Below are positions 26,944-35,589 of a stretch of DNA of 64,000 nt, piece by piece (positions within the stretch are counted from its first letter, which is position 1; every line of letters starts with the position of its first letter). The notes beneath the pieces are model-generated. The model was not told the DNA's origin and did not search any database. It was given only the letters and a program-made list of their open reading frames with translations. The position numbers and the translations under genes were made by a program. Source of the DNA: Pseudomonadota bacterium (GTDB taxonomy: Bacteria > Verrucomicrobiota > Verrucomicrobiia > Limisphaerales > SXTU01). The DNA lies in NCBI GenBank assembly GCA_009924135.1, contig RFSE01000005.1, forward strand, positions 1 through 64,000, written 5' to 3'.

Positions 26944-27872
26944 GCTTTCAACTTCAATCGCTCGCTCGCCGCCAGCCAGTCGGATGGAATGCCCTCGCGT
27001 CCGACGAAGCAGGCAACTATGCCACCAACGATCGCGCAGTTCGTGTCACAATCCCCCTCGCCTAGGAGAGTCGAAACCATGGCATCAGTGTAATTGTCCA
27101 AGTGGCGTGCAGCACACCAAAGAGTGAACGGTACAGTATCAGGAGCGGTAACTTGAAATCCGCTTCCGAGTATTTTGGCGGCGATTTGTGGTGTCGCCTC
27201 CAACGGCAACTTCGCCGCCCGTAAAACTCCGCGTTTTGTGTCACCCTCGGGGGTCAACTCGCAAGCGACTTCCTGAAGCCGCCGCGCTACCAGCTTCGCG
27301 TCCTGCCCGCGGTTCTCCGTTGCAACCGAGGCAGCCACTGCTACCGCCACCGCTCCAGCTATGCCGTCCGGGTGGGAGTGGGTCACTTCTGCGGAAAGCT
27401 TCGCTTCGCGAACCACCTGTTGATGGTCACCTGCAAAATAAGCTCCCAATGGTGCGACCCGCATGGCACCCCCGTTTCCCATGGAACCTGAGCCGCTAAA
27501 TGCGTTGCGGGAAGCCGTCTTCCAGTCCTCGCCATAGTGAATTGCCTGCAAGATCATTCGCGCCATTTTTCCGTAGCCACGGTCCGGCTCATCCATAAAC
27601 CGGCTGGTGAAACGACTAGCCAATGAGTCCTGATTAATCCCCCCATGCCACGCAAGAACTTCATAGATGGCCATTGCCATTTCAGTGTCATCCGTGTGCC
27701 ACCACGGACCTCCGGGTAATCCATCCGAATCGATTCGTTCACGCGCACTGGCAGGACGGCTAAAATGCATCTCACCAAATCCATCGCCTACCGCCAGTCC
27801 TTCAAGCGAAACATAAGCACGCTCCAATCGTCGCTTGGTGTCAAACGGGTCAGTTGATGAACAGGAACTCAT
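26940..27872 (-). CDS. ADP-ribosylglycohydrolase family protein
   Basis: 310 aa from the ATG at 27872, which lies 23 bp inside the end of the DUF1549/1553 gene. Family motifs: LEGLAVGDGFGEMHF, WHTDDTEMAM (metal-binding W-x-TDDT), GNGGAMRVAPLG, THSHPDGIAGA and GEGDCDTNCAIVGGIVACFVG (second metal motif, usually GGDTDTN; here C replaces T). The family removes ADP-ribose from proteins, nucleic acids or small molecules, or acts on related substrates. No signal peptide, so cytoplasmic, unlike both neighbours. Wedged between two exported proteins with overlaps on both sides. Confidence 0.85.
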   Translation of the reverse strand: MSSCSSTDPFDTKRRLERAYVSLEGLAVGDGFGEMHFSRPASARERIDSDGLPGGPWWHTDDTEMAMAIYEVLAWHGGINQDSLASRFTSRFMDEPDRGYGKMARMILQAIHYGEDWKTASRNAFSGSGSMGNGGAMRVAPLGAYFAGDHQQVVREAKLSAEVTHSHPDGIAGAVAVAVAASVATENRGQDAKLVARRLQEVACELTPEGDTKRGVLRAAKLPLEATPQIAAKILGSGFQVTAPDTVPFTLWCAARHLDNYTDAMVSTLLGEGDCDTNCAIVGGIVACFVGREGIPSDWLAASERLKLKA

Positions 27873-30800
27873 TGCTGTTGAACAAAACCCGGCCCAGGGC
27901 TGCCAGCCCGTGCTGGTCCGCGTAGGCCGACATCGCGCGCACCTCCTCCTCCGTTGCCGCCCGTTGGTAGGCCAGCCGCACCGCCGCACTCACCCGAGAG
28001 GGAGTGTCACTTCCCAGCTTCTCGACACGCGCCGCGAAATGCTCGCTGTGCCGCAATACGAAGTCGTTGTTGAAGAGCGTAAGTGCCTGTAGCGCCGAGG
28101 CCGAGAATGACCGCGTGGGTTGCAACAATGCCGCATCCGGAAAATCCAGCGCCTCCATGAACGGGTCCGCAATGCCCCGCCATACGACGCGGTAGATGCT
28201 CCGCCGGCCCGCGCCGGGACTGTCCCAGTCAAACGGAGTGTAATCCACCTTCGGGGTGTCCTGGGGACCTTTGCTGGTCTTGAAATGCTGCGTCCCCGGT
28301 CCGCCCATCGTCAGATCGAGCCGCCCGGAGACCGCGAGCACCGCGTCACGGAAGGACTCGGCGTCCAGCCGGGAACGGTTCATGCGCCAGAGGAGGTGAT
28401 TTTCCGGGTCGAGGGTCGAGGGTCGAGGGCCGAGCGCCTTCGACCCTCGACTCTCGACACTCGACTGCCGATAGGCCGCGCTGATTACGATCAGCCGGTG
28501 CAGATGTTTCAACGAACCGCCGCTGTCGCGCAGCTCGCACGCGAGCCAGTCGAGGAGTTCGGGATGAGAGGGCACGCCGCCCATGCGGCCGAAGTCGCTG
28601 GGCGTGTCGCACAGGCCGCGGCCGAAATGGAAATGCCACACCCGGTTCGCCGCGCTGCGCCAGGTGAGCGGGTTGCGCGGATCCGCCAGCCAGTCCGCCA
28701 GGGCCACGCGGCGCAGCGCTTCGCGCTTAGGGTCGGCCAGGGCGAACCGCGCGGGCAGGTCCGCGAGCGCTGAGAGCGCACCGGGTTCCGCGAGCCGGCC
28801 TGGCTTGGTGATGTCCCCGCGCTTGAGCACGTGCACCGGCTTGGGCTCCAATCCGGATTTCACTGCAAAGACCTGGACCTGGGACGGAAGCTTGTTGAGC
28901 TCGTCACGCGCCTGCTGACGCAGCGCAAAGGCAGCAAGGGCCAGCTGTTGCTCGGGGGTGCGCTGCGCTCGACCGCGCCGCAAAGCCGTCGCCACCAGGG
29001 CGGGCACGGGTTCGATGTCCGGACGTTCCGAATCCGTTGCGGAAAGCCGGAAGCGTCCGATCAGATGGCCGCCGCCATGCAGTTGCTTGAGGGTTATGAC
29101 CAGCTTGGAATCCGAGGTGAGCGCAAGGGGCGACTCCAGTTCAAACACCGCCAGATGGTCCTCCCCCACCCGCGGATAGATGCCCCAGGCCGTGGTTTCG
29201 TTGCCATCAATGGCCCGCTCAATCCCCCAGTCCGCCTGGTTAAAATCCGCCGTTGCGCGTTTGAACTTCAACTCCCTGCCTTGCGGAGCTTCGGGCGTGA
29301 ACACCTGGGCTTGAAATTCGGACAGATGCAGGTTGCCGTTGTCCTGCCGGCCCGGGCCCTTTTTCGGCAGGGTGGGATCAGCGAGAACTTCCAATCGCAG
29401 GGCGGTGATGCGTGGCAATGCGCTCTGAACGGTGAGCGCGTAAACTTCCTTTTCGGGACGCGGACCGGTTGACGAATAGGAATCATCCAGATTCTGTTTG
29501 AGCACCGCCCCGTGAGCGGCGCGCGCCGATACCGATACCAGCGGCTGCCAAAGGGTGTCCTGGTGGCCATGAGCCACCGCCCACTGTTCCACGAAGGCCT
29601 GATGCTCCTGGCTGAGCAGGACTGCGGCGTCATTGCGCAGGGCGGCTTCGTTAAGGTCCTGCCACGTTTTCCGTTGCCTGGCCACCTCCGGCGAGGCATC
29701 GAAGGGCAAATCGGCCTTGGTAATGCCGGCGAAGACCGCTTGCAGGGCGTAGTAATCCTCCTGGGAGATGGGATCAAACTTGTGCGCGTGGCAGCGGGCG
29801 CAGTTCGCGGTGGTGCTGGCAAAGGCCGTCATCGTCTGCGTCACGAGGTCGTCACGGTCGATGTAGTCGAACGTGCGCGGAGCGGTGCTTTGCGTGCTTT
29901 TGTCGAGCGGCCCGGCCCCCAGGAAACCCAGCCCCGCAGTCAGTTGCGACTCCAGCGGATAGAAAACGTCGGCGGCGAGCTGTTCGCGGATGAAGCGTTG
30001 CCAGGGCACGTCACGGTTGAAGGCAGTGATGACGTAGTCGCGATAACGCCAGGCATTCGTGCGGAGGAGGTCATGCTCGAAACCGTGCGTGTCCGCGAAG
30101 TGGATCGTATCAAACCAGTGCCGTGCCCAGCGTTCACCGTAGTGCGGGGAGGCGAGCAGGCGATCGACGGTGGCAGCGAAGGCTTTCTCTCTGCGTCCCT
30201 CCGCCTCCTCGTCCCGTCGTCCCGACGAGGGGAAGTCGCGGACGAATGCCTCAACTTCTTCCGGCGACGGCGGCAGGCCGAGGAGATCGAAGTGCAGGCG
30301 GCGGATGAGCGTGCGCGCGTCGGCCTCGGGTGCTGGCTGGAGGTTTTTCTCCCGGAGCTTGGTGGCGATGAAACGGTCAATGGGGTTGGGGGAAGCATTC
30401 AGTGACCAGTGTTCAGTTTTCAGTTTCGCCGGTCCTGCCGACCGCACGGCCTTGTCCGACCGAACACTGAACCCTGAAGACTGATTACTTGGAACAGCCG
30501 GTCGCACGAGCGGCTTCAAGGACCACCAGTCAGTGCTGACGCGGGCCACCACTTCCTTCGGCGGCGGCACCTGTTTCACCCACTCGACGAGCACTGCGAC
30601 TTCCGCGTCCGTCAGCTTCGCCTTTCCCTTGGGCGGCATCTGCAAATCCGCGCTCGTCTGCCGGACCGCCTTGATCAGCAGGCTGTGCTCCGGGTCGCCC
30701 TGCACGACCGCCGGACCTGAATCTCCACCGGTGAGGATCGCACCGGCCGAATCGAGGACCAGGCCGTTCTTGGACTTCTTTGCCGCGTGGCTGTGGCACT

Positions 30801-30939
30801 CGTGACAGTGCTTTGCCAGCACGGGCAGCACTTGTTCCTTGAACAGCATATCCGCCTCCGCCGCGCCAAGCTGCGCCACGAGCACGCCCCACGCGGCCAG
30901 CAGAAGGCCGGTTCGAGCGAGGCTGGGCGGCAAGGTCAT
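27850..30939 (-). CDS. Cytochrome c/DUF1549/DUF1553 surface protein
   Basis: 1029 aa from the ATG at 30939 (signal MTLPPSLARTGLLLAAWGVL); an apparent longer frame upstream is antisense to rpsT. Parts in order: haem c-type motif HCHECHSHAAKKSKNGLVLD (PSCyt1), DUF1549 with FDLLGLPPSPEEVEAFV and SPHYGERWARHWFDTIHFAD, CARCHAHKFDPIS, an F5/8-like central region, and DUF1553 with RRVALADWLADPRNPLTWR and RMNRSRLDAESFRDAVL. Two fold-back repeats (30397-30488 and 28406-28470) and one weaker palindromic stretch (30190-30235) are read through in frame. Catalytic role unknown for the family. Confidence 0.88.
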   Translation of the reverse strand: MTLPPSLARTGLLLAAWGVLVAQLGAAEADMLFKEQVLPVLAKHCHECHSHAAKKSKNGLVLDSAGAILTGGDSGPAVVQGDPEHSLLIKAVRQTSADLQMPPKGKAKLTDAEVAVLVEWVKQVPPPKEVVARVSTDWWSLKPLVRPAVPSNQSSGFSVRSDKAVRSAGPAKLKTEHWSLNASPNPIDRFIATKLREKNLQPAPEADARTLIRRLHFDLLGLPPSPEEVEAFVRDFPSSGRRDEEAEGRREKAFAATVDRLLASPHYGERWARHWFDTIHFADTHGFEHDLLRTNAWRYRDYVITAFNRDVPWQRFIREQLAADVFYPLESQLTAGLGFLGAGPLDKSTQSTAPRTFDYIDRDDLVTQTMTAFASTTANCARCHAHKFDPISQEDYYALQAVFAGITKADLPFDASPEVARQRKTWQDLNEAALRNDAAVLLSQEHQAFVEQWAVAHGHQDTLWQPLVSVSARAAHGAVLKQNLDDSYSSTGPRPEKEVYALTVQSALPRITALRLEVLADPTLPKKGPGRQDNGNLHLSEFQAQVFTPEAPQGRELKFKRATADFNQADWGIERAIDGNETTAWGIYPRVGEDHLAVFELESPLALTSDSKLVITLKQLHGGGHLIGRFRLSATDSERPDIEPVPALVATALRRGRAQRTPEQQLALAAFALRQQARDELNKLPSQVQVFAVKSGLEPKPVHVLKRGDITKPGRLAEPGALSALADLPARFALADPKREALRRVALADWLADPRNPLTWRSAANRVWHFHFGRGLCDTPSDFGRMGGVPSHPELLDWLACELRDSGGSLKHLHRLIVISAAYRQSSVESRGSKALGPRPSTLDPENHLLWRMNRSRLDAESFRDAVLAVSGRLDLTMGGPGTQHFKTSKGPQDTPKVDYTPFDWDSPGAGRRSIYRVVWRGIADPFMEALDFPDAALLQPTRSFSASALQALTLFNNDFVLRHSEHFAARVEKLGSDTPSRVSAAVRLAYQRAATEEEVRAMSAYADQHGLAALGRVLFNSNEFLFIN
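28406..28470. repeat. Fold-back element in the DUF1553 part (GGTCGAGGGTCGAGGG family)
   Basis: Left arm 28406-28436 consists of GGGTCGAG units; right arm 28437-28470 of complementary CGACCCTCGACTCTCGAC units, with almost no spacer. It encodes SSVESRGSKALGPRPSTLD between ISAAYRQ and PENHLLWRMN, a position where family members normally have only a few residues. Confidence 0.88.
30190..30235. repeat. Weak palindromic insert in the DUF1549 part
   Basis: CCTCGTC and GACGAGG flank CCGTCGTCCC; the whole stretch is built from CGTCC/CTCC-like units. It encodes SSGRRDEEAEGRREKA, an Arg/Glu-rich stretch between the EAFV helix and VDRLLASPHYGERW. It looks like an older or degenerate member of the fold-back class. 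Confidence 0.45.
30397..30488. repeat. Fold-back element in the DUF1549 gene (CAGTGTTCAGT family)
   Basis: Left arm 30397-30425 (TTCAGTGACCAGTGTTCAG and TTTTCAGTTT) and right arm 30459-30488 (ACCGAACACTGAACCCTGAA then GACTGATTAC) are inverted. Same family as 4461-4561 in dnaE. It encodes SNQSSGFSVRS near the start and LKTEHWSLNAS near the end, matching dnaE SNQYSVSSVQS and LNTENCLLNTS in the same frame. Confidence 0.88.
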
Positions 30940-31007
30940 GAACGTTCGCACAGAGTCAACCGGACCTGACGCCGGAGCGCAAAGGCAATTCACCATAGAA
31001 CAAGCCG

Positions 31008-31036
31008 TTGACAATAAGCCACCATCCGGTAGGGTG
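31008..31036 (+). promoter_or_regulatory. Candidate sigma-70 promoter of rpsT
   Basis: TTGACA at 31008-31013 and TAGGGT at 31030-31035 are spaced 16 bp apart, 26 bp before the ATG. The -35 box is perfect; the -10 box is weak but keeps the outer T-A...T pattern. It lies in the divergent spacer with the DUF1549/1553 gene. Confidence 0.5.
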
Positions 31037-31060
31037 CGCGCCTCTTTACGAGTAAATAAT

Positions 31061-31345
31061 ATGCCGAACACTAAGTCCGCCGCCCGTCGCATGCGCAACA
31101 GCGCGCGCAAGCACGTCCGTAACACCGTCGTCCGCACCCAGCTCAAGACGGTCGAGAAGAAATTCCGCGCCGCCGTCGCCACCAAGGCCGACAGCTCCCC
31201 CACCGCGCTGCGCGCTGCCATCTCCACGCTCGACAAGGCCGTGAACAAGGGCGTCATCAAGCGCAACACCGCCGACCGCAAGAAGTCCCGCCTCACGATC
31301 GCCCTCAACAAGGCGACGGCGGCTGCGGCCCCGGCGGCCAAGTAA
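31061..31345 (+). CDS. rpsT: 30S ribosomal protein S20
   Basis: 94 aa, standard length. Starts MPNTKSAARRMRNSARKHVR and is Lys/Arg/Ala-rich throughout, with DKAVNKGVIKRNTADRKKSR near the C-terminus; it binds 16S rRNA early in 30S assembly. A longer open frame upstream (to 30839) is not part of the protein. Monocistronic: its own candidate promoter precedes it and a strong terminator follows 21 bp after the stop. Confidence 0.97.
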   Translation: MPNTKSAARRMRNSARKHVRNTVVRTQLKTVEKKFRAAVATKADSSPTALRAAISTLDKAVNKGVIKRNTADRKKSRLTIALNKATAAAAPAAK

Positions 31346-31366
31346 TTGGCACCCCCTTCAACAAGC

Positions 31367-31396
31367 AGGCGTTCCGGTCTCGGAACGCCTTTTTTC
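31367..31396 (+). terminator. Rho-independent terminator of rpsT
   Basis: AGGCGTTCCG, loop GTCT, CGGAACGCCT, followed by TTTTTCG. Perfect 10-bp stem with a T-tract. Confidence 0.96.
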
Positions 31397-31463
31397 GTTT
31401 CCTGCGGGGCTCAACGCCTTTGTCCCTTGACGGAGCGAAGCAGGCCACCGTCAATTTGCGCCC

Positions 31464-32741
31464 ATGAATCTGCTCCGACTGTCTTCGCTTCTCCTAGCCG
31501 CGCTCGCGGCGGCGGCTTTGACCGGGTCCGCCGCCGACTGGCCGCAGTGGCGCGGCCCGTTGCGCACCGGTTTCGTCGCCCCGGGCGAGAAACTCCCCAC
31601 CGCGCTTCCGGCCGAGCCCAAAGTGCTCTGGCGCGCCAAGGTCGGCGAAGGCTTTGCCTCACCCGTCGTCGCGGGCGGCAAGATCTTCGTGCTCGATAAT
31701 CAGGGCGGCAAGGAAACCCTCCGCGCGTTTGACGCGGTCAAGGGGGCTGAACTGTGGCGCGCCGAAGTGGACGACGCGGTCGGCGACAAACAAGGCCCGC
31801 CCGGTCCGCGGTGCACGCCGCTCGTGGATGGCGACCGTGTGTATGCCCAGTCCGTCAAGGGCGAGCTGCATTGCCGCAACGTGGCGGATGGCAAGCTGCT
31901 TTGGCGGAAGAATTACGTGCAGGACTTCGCCGCCGTTTTCATCGGCGAGACCGGTCAGGCCCAAGGGGCCACGCGCCACGGCAACACGGGTTCCCCGCTG
32001 ATCGATGGGGACTGGCTCATCGCGCTGGCGGGCGGCACGAACGGAGCCGGCGTGGTCGCCTTGGAAAAGAAGACCGGCAAACCGGTTTGGACTTCGCAGA
32101 ACGACCAGGCCGCCTACTCGGCTCCGATCGTGGCGACGCTCAGCGGGGTGAAGCAGGTCATTGCCTTTACCTGTGACGGCCTGATTGGCTTGAATTTCGC
32201 CGACGGCAAGCTGCTCTGGCGCATCCCGCTCAAGACTCAGTTCAGCCGCCACGTCACCACGCCCGTGGTCGTGGACGACATTGTGGTTATCGCCTCGCAC
32301 ACGCTCGGACTCATCGGCACGAAGGTGACGAAGACAGGCGCGGAGTTCACCGCGACGCAGGCGTGGGCGAGCAAGGAAGCGGCGATCAACTACTCCAGCC
32401 CGGTCGTCGTGGGCAAACACCTCTACTGCGTCGGGCCGAACAAAAATCTGATCTGCGTGGACGTGCCGGCCGGCAAGGTCGCGTGGTCGCAGGATGGCGT
32501 GTTCACCTCGGACAAAAACAAGGCCGTGGGTTATTTCATCGTCCTGGGCGCAAACATCCTCGTCAGCACCGACAGCGGCCAGCTCGTGCTCTTCGCCGCC
32601 GAGCCGGCCGCCTACCGCGAACTTGGCCGCGCCCAGGTCTGTGCCTCGACCTGGTCCGGTCCGGCCTACTCCGACGGGAAGCTCTACCATCGCGACGGCG
32701 TGAAAACCGGCGGCGAACTGCTCTGCGTGGAATTGAAATAG
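31464..32741 (+). CDS. Secreted PQQ-type beta-propeller protein
   Basis: 425 aa with signal peptide (LLLAALAAAALTGSAA). Mature start DWPQWRGPLRTGFV is the classic WPQWRG opening of this family. Blade motifs include LRAFDAVKGAELWRAEVDD, VADGKLLWRKNYVQDF, ALEKKTGKPVWTSQND and NFADGKLLWRIPLK. It resembles the 520-aa protein at 5871-7433 in family but not in length. Followed after 6 bp by a TIM-barrel protein, with which it probably forms an operon. Confidence 0.85.
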   Translation: MNLLRLSSLLLAALAAAALTGSAADWPQWRGPLRTGFVAPGEKLPTALPAEPKVLWRAKVGEGFASPVVAGGKIFVLDNQGGKETLRAFDAVKGAELWRAEVDDAVGDKQGPPGPRCTPLVDGDRVYAQSVKGELHCRNVADGKLLWRKNYVQDFAAVFIGETGQAQGATRHGNTGSPLIDGDWLIALAGGTNGAGVVALEKKTGKPVWTSQNDQAAYSAPIVATLSGVKQVIAFTCDGLIGLNFADGKLLWRIPLKTQFSRHVTTPVVVDDIVVIASHTLGLIGTKVTKTGAEFTATQAWASKEAAINYSSPVVVGKHLYCVGPNKNLICVDVPAGKVAWSQDGVFTSDKNKAVGYFIVLGANILVSTDSGQLVLFAAEPAAYRELGRAQVCASTWSGPAYSDGKLYHRDGVKTGGELLCVELK

Positions 32742-32747
32742 CCGCGC

Positions 32748-33587
32748 ATGTTCACCTGCCTCGTTTGCCGCTGTCTCTGCATCGAAGCGACACAATTTGA
32801 AGCCATCGCCCTGGCCCACCGGCACGGCTTTCAAGCGGTCGAAGCGCGCGCCGATGAGCTGGCCCGTTTATCCGAAGATGAGCTGGTCCGCTTGTTGGAC
32901 GAGCTCCACACGAAAGGGCTGCGCTTCGGACTGGCCGGGCTGCCCATCGACATGCGCCGCGACGCCCAGCGCTTCGCCGATGGCTTGCGTCTGCTGCCCG
33001 GCTACGCCCGGGTCCTGCAACGCTGCGGGGTGACACGGCTCGGTGCATCCATCGTTCCCGCGCATGACGAGCTGGCCTACGGGGAGAACTTTCAGCAGCA
33101 CGTCGAACGCCTCGGCGCGGTCGCGCAGGTGCTGGGGGACTACGGCATCCAGTTCGGCTTCGAATACTGCGCCACCCCCGCACTCCGGCGCGGAAAACGG
33201 CACCCGTTCATTAGCACTTTGCCCCAGCTTCGCGAACTCATCGCCGCCATCAACGCGCCCAACCTCGGGCTCGTGCTCGACTCGTGGCACTGGTGGATGA
33301 GCGGCAGTCCCGCCGCCGAACTGGCGTCACTCACCGCTGGGGAAATTGTGAGTGTGGACCTGGACGATGCGCCCCTCGGCATACCCCGCGAGGAGCTCGG
33401 CGACCGTCAGCGGGAACTGCCCGGGGCGACCGGCGTGATTGACCTCCCGCAATTTCTCGGGGCGATCCGGCGGCTGGGGTACGACGGGCCGCTCCGCCTG
33501 GAGCCGTTCGAGTTCCCCGGTTCAAGTGCACCACCCGACGAGGTTTGTGCGGCCGCGATGGACGCATTGCGGCGGGTGCTGCCCTGA
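32748..33587 (+). CDS. Sugar phosphate isomerase/epimerase family protein (xylose-isomerase-like TIM barrel)
   Basis: 279 aa. Pattern typical of the AP-endonuclease-2/sugar isomerase superfamily: alternating strands and helices with AIALAHRHGFQAVEARADE, RLGASIVPAH, then FGFEYCATPALRRG, LGLVLDSWHWWMSG (acidic and His metal ligands) and VSVDLDDAPLG, ending with YDGPLRLEPF. Metal-dependent isomerase or epimerase activity on a sugar or inositol derivative is likely; the substrate is unknown. It lacks a signal peptide. Confidence 0.83.
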   Translation: MFTCLVCRCLCIEATQFEAIALAHRHGFQAVEARADELARLSEDELVRLLDELHTKGLRFGLAGLPIDMRRDAQRFADGLRLLPGYARVLQRCGVTRLGASIVPAHDELAYGENFQQHVERLGAVAQVLGDYGIQFGFEYCATPALRRGKRHPFISTLPQLRELIAAINAPNLGLVLDSWHWWMSGSPAAELASLTAGEIVSVDLDDAPLGIPREELGDRQRELPGATGVIDLPQFLGAIRRLGYDGPLRLEPFEFPGSSAPPDEVCAAAMDALRRVLP

Positions 33588-33593
33588 GGGGAG

Positions 33594-34355
33594 TTACTCC
33601 AGATCCCACAGCGCGTTGGGATCGCTCTGCGGCAGGTGCAGGCCGATGGCCGTGTTACGCATCGCCTCGAAATGTCCGTCGGCATGGACGGTCATCACCA
33701 TTTTGTTGTGCCGGGGGTAGGTGCGGCACGGGAGTGTGGCGTAAAACGCATTGTTCAGGGTCCGGAAGATGATGCGGTCCTGGGTGCTGCTGGTGCCCAG
33801 GGGCGTGGGTGCCGCCACCCACTGTTCTGGATCAGGGTTGCTTTGAGAGGCGGCCGTGATCCATGCCACGTCGGCAAACACCACAGTGGCCGAAGTCTTC
33901 GCGATGCGGCTCTCATGAATTCGATTCGGGTTTTGATTGGCGAGGAACGTGCCTATGTTGGGGTAGTTCAAGCCGATGCCCCAGTTGCCGTTGGGCAAGC
34001 CGAAGACGGTCGGCTCCTTCACATCGGGGCAATTGTAAATCTTGCCGTCCCCTCCAGTGTAACGGCTGAGCGTGTCCGGCCAATGTGTGCCCACCCCGCC
34101 AGGCAGGAGCGCGTTGGCCGGGGGTGTGAATCCAGATGTCAACTGCGGGAAGTAACCTTCGTTGTCATCCACGTAAAGCTTGAGTGCAATGCCCAGTTGG
34201 CGCGAGTTGTTGGCACACTTGGTGGCATTAGCCTTGGCCTTCGCCTTGGCCAGCGCGGGCAGCAGCATCCCGGCCAGAATGGCGATGATGGCGATGACGA
34301 CAAGGAGTTCAATCAGGGTGAAGGCCCGGTTTCGCCGGATGAAAACTGATTTCAT
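33594..34355 (-). CDS. Prepilin-type N-terminal cleavage protein with H-X9-DG C-terminus
   Basis: 253 aa. N-terminus [20 protein letters not shown] is the prepilin peptidase site and hydrophobic helix; [20 protein letters not shown] follows, as in other Verrucomicrobia pseudopilins. The C-terminal region has [17 protein letters not shown], the H-X9-DG motif. Such proteins are abundant in PVC genomes, are probably secreted by a type II-like system, and have no known individual role. The intact gene gives the reference for the broken relative at 24443-25073. Confidence 0.92.
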   Translation of the reverse strand: MKSVFIRRNRAFTLIELLVVIAIIAILAGMLLPALAKAKAKANATKCANNSRQLGIALKLYVDDNEGYFPQLTSGFTPPANALLPGGVGTHWPDTLSRYTGGDGKIYNCPDVKEPTVFGLPNGNWGIGLNYPNIGTFLANQNPNRIHESRIAKTSATVVFADVAWITAASQSNPDPEQWVAAPTPLGTSSTQDRIIFRTLNNAFYATLPCRTYPRHNKMVMTVHADGHFEAMRNTAIGLHLPQSDPNALWDLE

Positions 34356-34462
34356 ATGCCAAATGGAGATTCGAGTTGATAATCAGCCAAACCCGCAGCC
34401 CGGTCAAACCGGATGTTGTAAATCTCCTGTAAAGCCCCGCCGCTCCCGCCTACGCTCGCGCC

Positions 34463-35263
34463 ATGATGTTGCCAGCCGACTATCACATGCACACGCCGCT
34501 CTGCCGCCACGCGGCCGGCGAGCCCGTGGAATACGCCGCCCGCGCCGTGGCGGCCGGCCTCACGGAGATCGGCTTCAGCGACCACTCGCCCATGCGCCGC
34601 GATGACTTCGACAACTGGCGGATGTTTGACCATCAGCTCGACGAGTACGTGGAGAAGGTCCGCCATGCGCAACGCGAGTTCCCGCAGCTCACCATCAAGC
34701 TCGCACTCGAGGTGGATTACCTGCCCGGCCACGAGGAATGGATTCGCGACCTGGCGGGCCGGCATCCGTGGGATTATTTCATCGGCTCCGTGCATTACGT
34801 GTCGGACGCGTGGGACGTGGACAACCCGGAGAAGCTCTCGCAATGGAAGACGCGCGATCCGTTCGAGGTGTGGTCCGTCTATTTTGAGCGGCTGACGATG
34901 GCCGCGCAGAGCGGGCTGTTTGAAATCATCGGCCACGCGGACCTGCCCAAGAAGTTCAAGTATTACCCGGACCGCGACTGCTCACGTATTTTCGACGCAT
35001 TTCTGCGCGCCGCGAAGGCCAGCGGGACGGCCATCGAGCTGAACACCGCCGGCTTGCGCAAGGACTGCCGCGAGATCTACCCAAGCCGGTTCTTCCTCCA
35101 GCGCGCCTATCAAATCGGCGTGCCCATCACCTTCGGCTCGGACGCCCACGCACCGGGCGACGTGGGCGCGGACTGGGACAAGGCCCTGGCCCTGACGACC
35201 TCCGTGGGTTACACGCACTGGTGCCGCTTCACCCAACGGCAACGCGCAGTGGTGGCACTGTAG
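34463..35263 (+). CDS. Histidinol-phosphatase, PHP family
   Basis: 266 aa. PHP metal-binding motifs: DYHMHTPLCRHAAGEP, GFSDHSPM, KLALEVDYLPG, YFIGSVHYV, EIIGHADLPKKF and TFGSDAHAPGDVG. This matches the HisK/HisJ type histidinol phosphatases, which remove phosphate from L-histidinol phosphate. No other his genes are in the window. The last codons (YTHWCRFTQRQ) recur 872 bp downstream as an apparent duplication. Divergent from the prepilin gene. Confidence 0.88.
   Translation: MMLPADYHMHTPLCRHAAGEPVEYAARAVAAGLTEIGFSDHSPMRRDDFDNWRMFDHQLDEYVEKVRHAQREFPQLTIKLALEVDYLPGHEEWIRDLAGRHPWDYFIGSVHYVSDAWDVDNPEKLSQWKTRDPFEVWSVYFERLTMAAQSGLFEIIGHADLPKKFKYYPDRDCSRIFDAFLRAAKASGTAIELNTAGLRKDCREIYPSRFFLQRAYQIGVPITFGSDAHAPGDVGADWDKALALTTSVGYTHWCRFTQRQRAVVAL
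35208..35240 (+). repeat. Direct repeat, copy A (3' end of the histidinol-phosphatase gene)
   Basis: 33 bp starting GTTACACGCACTGGTGCCGC, matching copy B at 36080-36112 at 29 of 33 positions, with 19 identical in the middle. Inside the coding region, a few codons before the stop. Confidence 0.8.
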
Positions 35264-35288
35264 CCACCCGGCTTGTTGGCGCTATTTC

Positions 35289-35522
35289 TCATACTTGCCT
35301 GCGGCGAAGGAGAACCAACTCCTCGTCGTGGAACTTCGTATAGAGTCTGCCAAACGTTGGGCCGGTAAGCATGACTCCTTCGCCGTGCTCGCTCCAATAG
35401 TCAGCCCAACTTGCGCTGTGACTCGTTATGACAGACTCGACAATCCCGTCCCACGCTCCAATCCGCACCACATCGCCTTCGTGAATCGGCTCGCCGGAGC
35501 AATATGTCGGTTCACTCTTCAT
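35289..35522 (-). CDS. Small protein, immunity-like (family not named)
   Basis: 77 aa. Composition and pattern (SGEPIHEGDVVRIGAWDGIV, then GVMLTGPTFGRLY and a C-terminal acidic EELVLLRR) resemble the many small proteins with a G-D-x-V-x-x-x...G-V-V strand layout encoded beside polymorphic toxins and in accessory islands. I cannot name the family with confidence, and no toxin gene is seen nearby. It lies inside the stretch bounded by the direct repeats. Confidence 0.55.
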   Translation of the reverse strand: MKSEPTYCSGEPIHEGDVVRIGAWDGIVESVITSHSASWADYWSEHGEGVMLTGPTFGRLYTKFHDEELVLLRRRQV

Positions 35523-35589
35523 GCCAACATTGTATCAGGCCGAAGCCCATGCACGGCCCCGTGCATGAGGGAAGCTGGCGAATGGTTGC

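Noticed and set aside
30839..31060. N-terminal extension of ribosomal protein S20
   Set aside because: The frame is open, but the family starts at MPNTKSAARR (ATG at 31061), with a good -35 box within the supposed extension.
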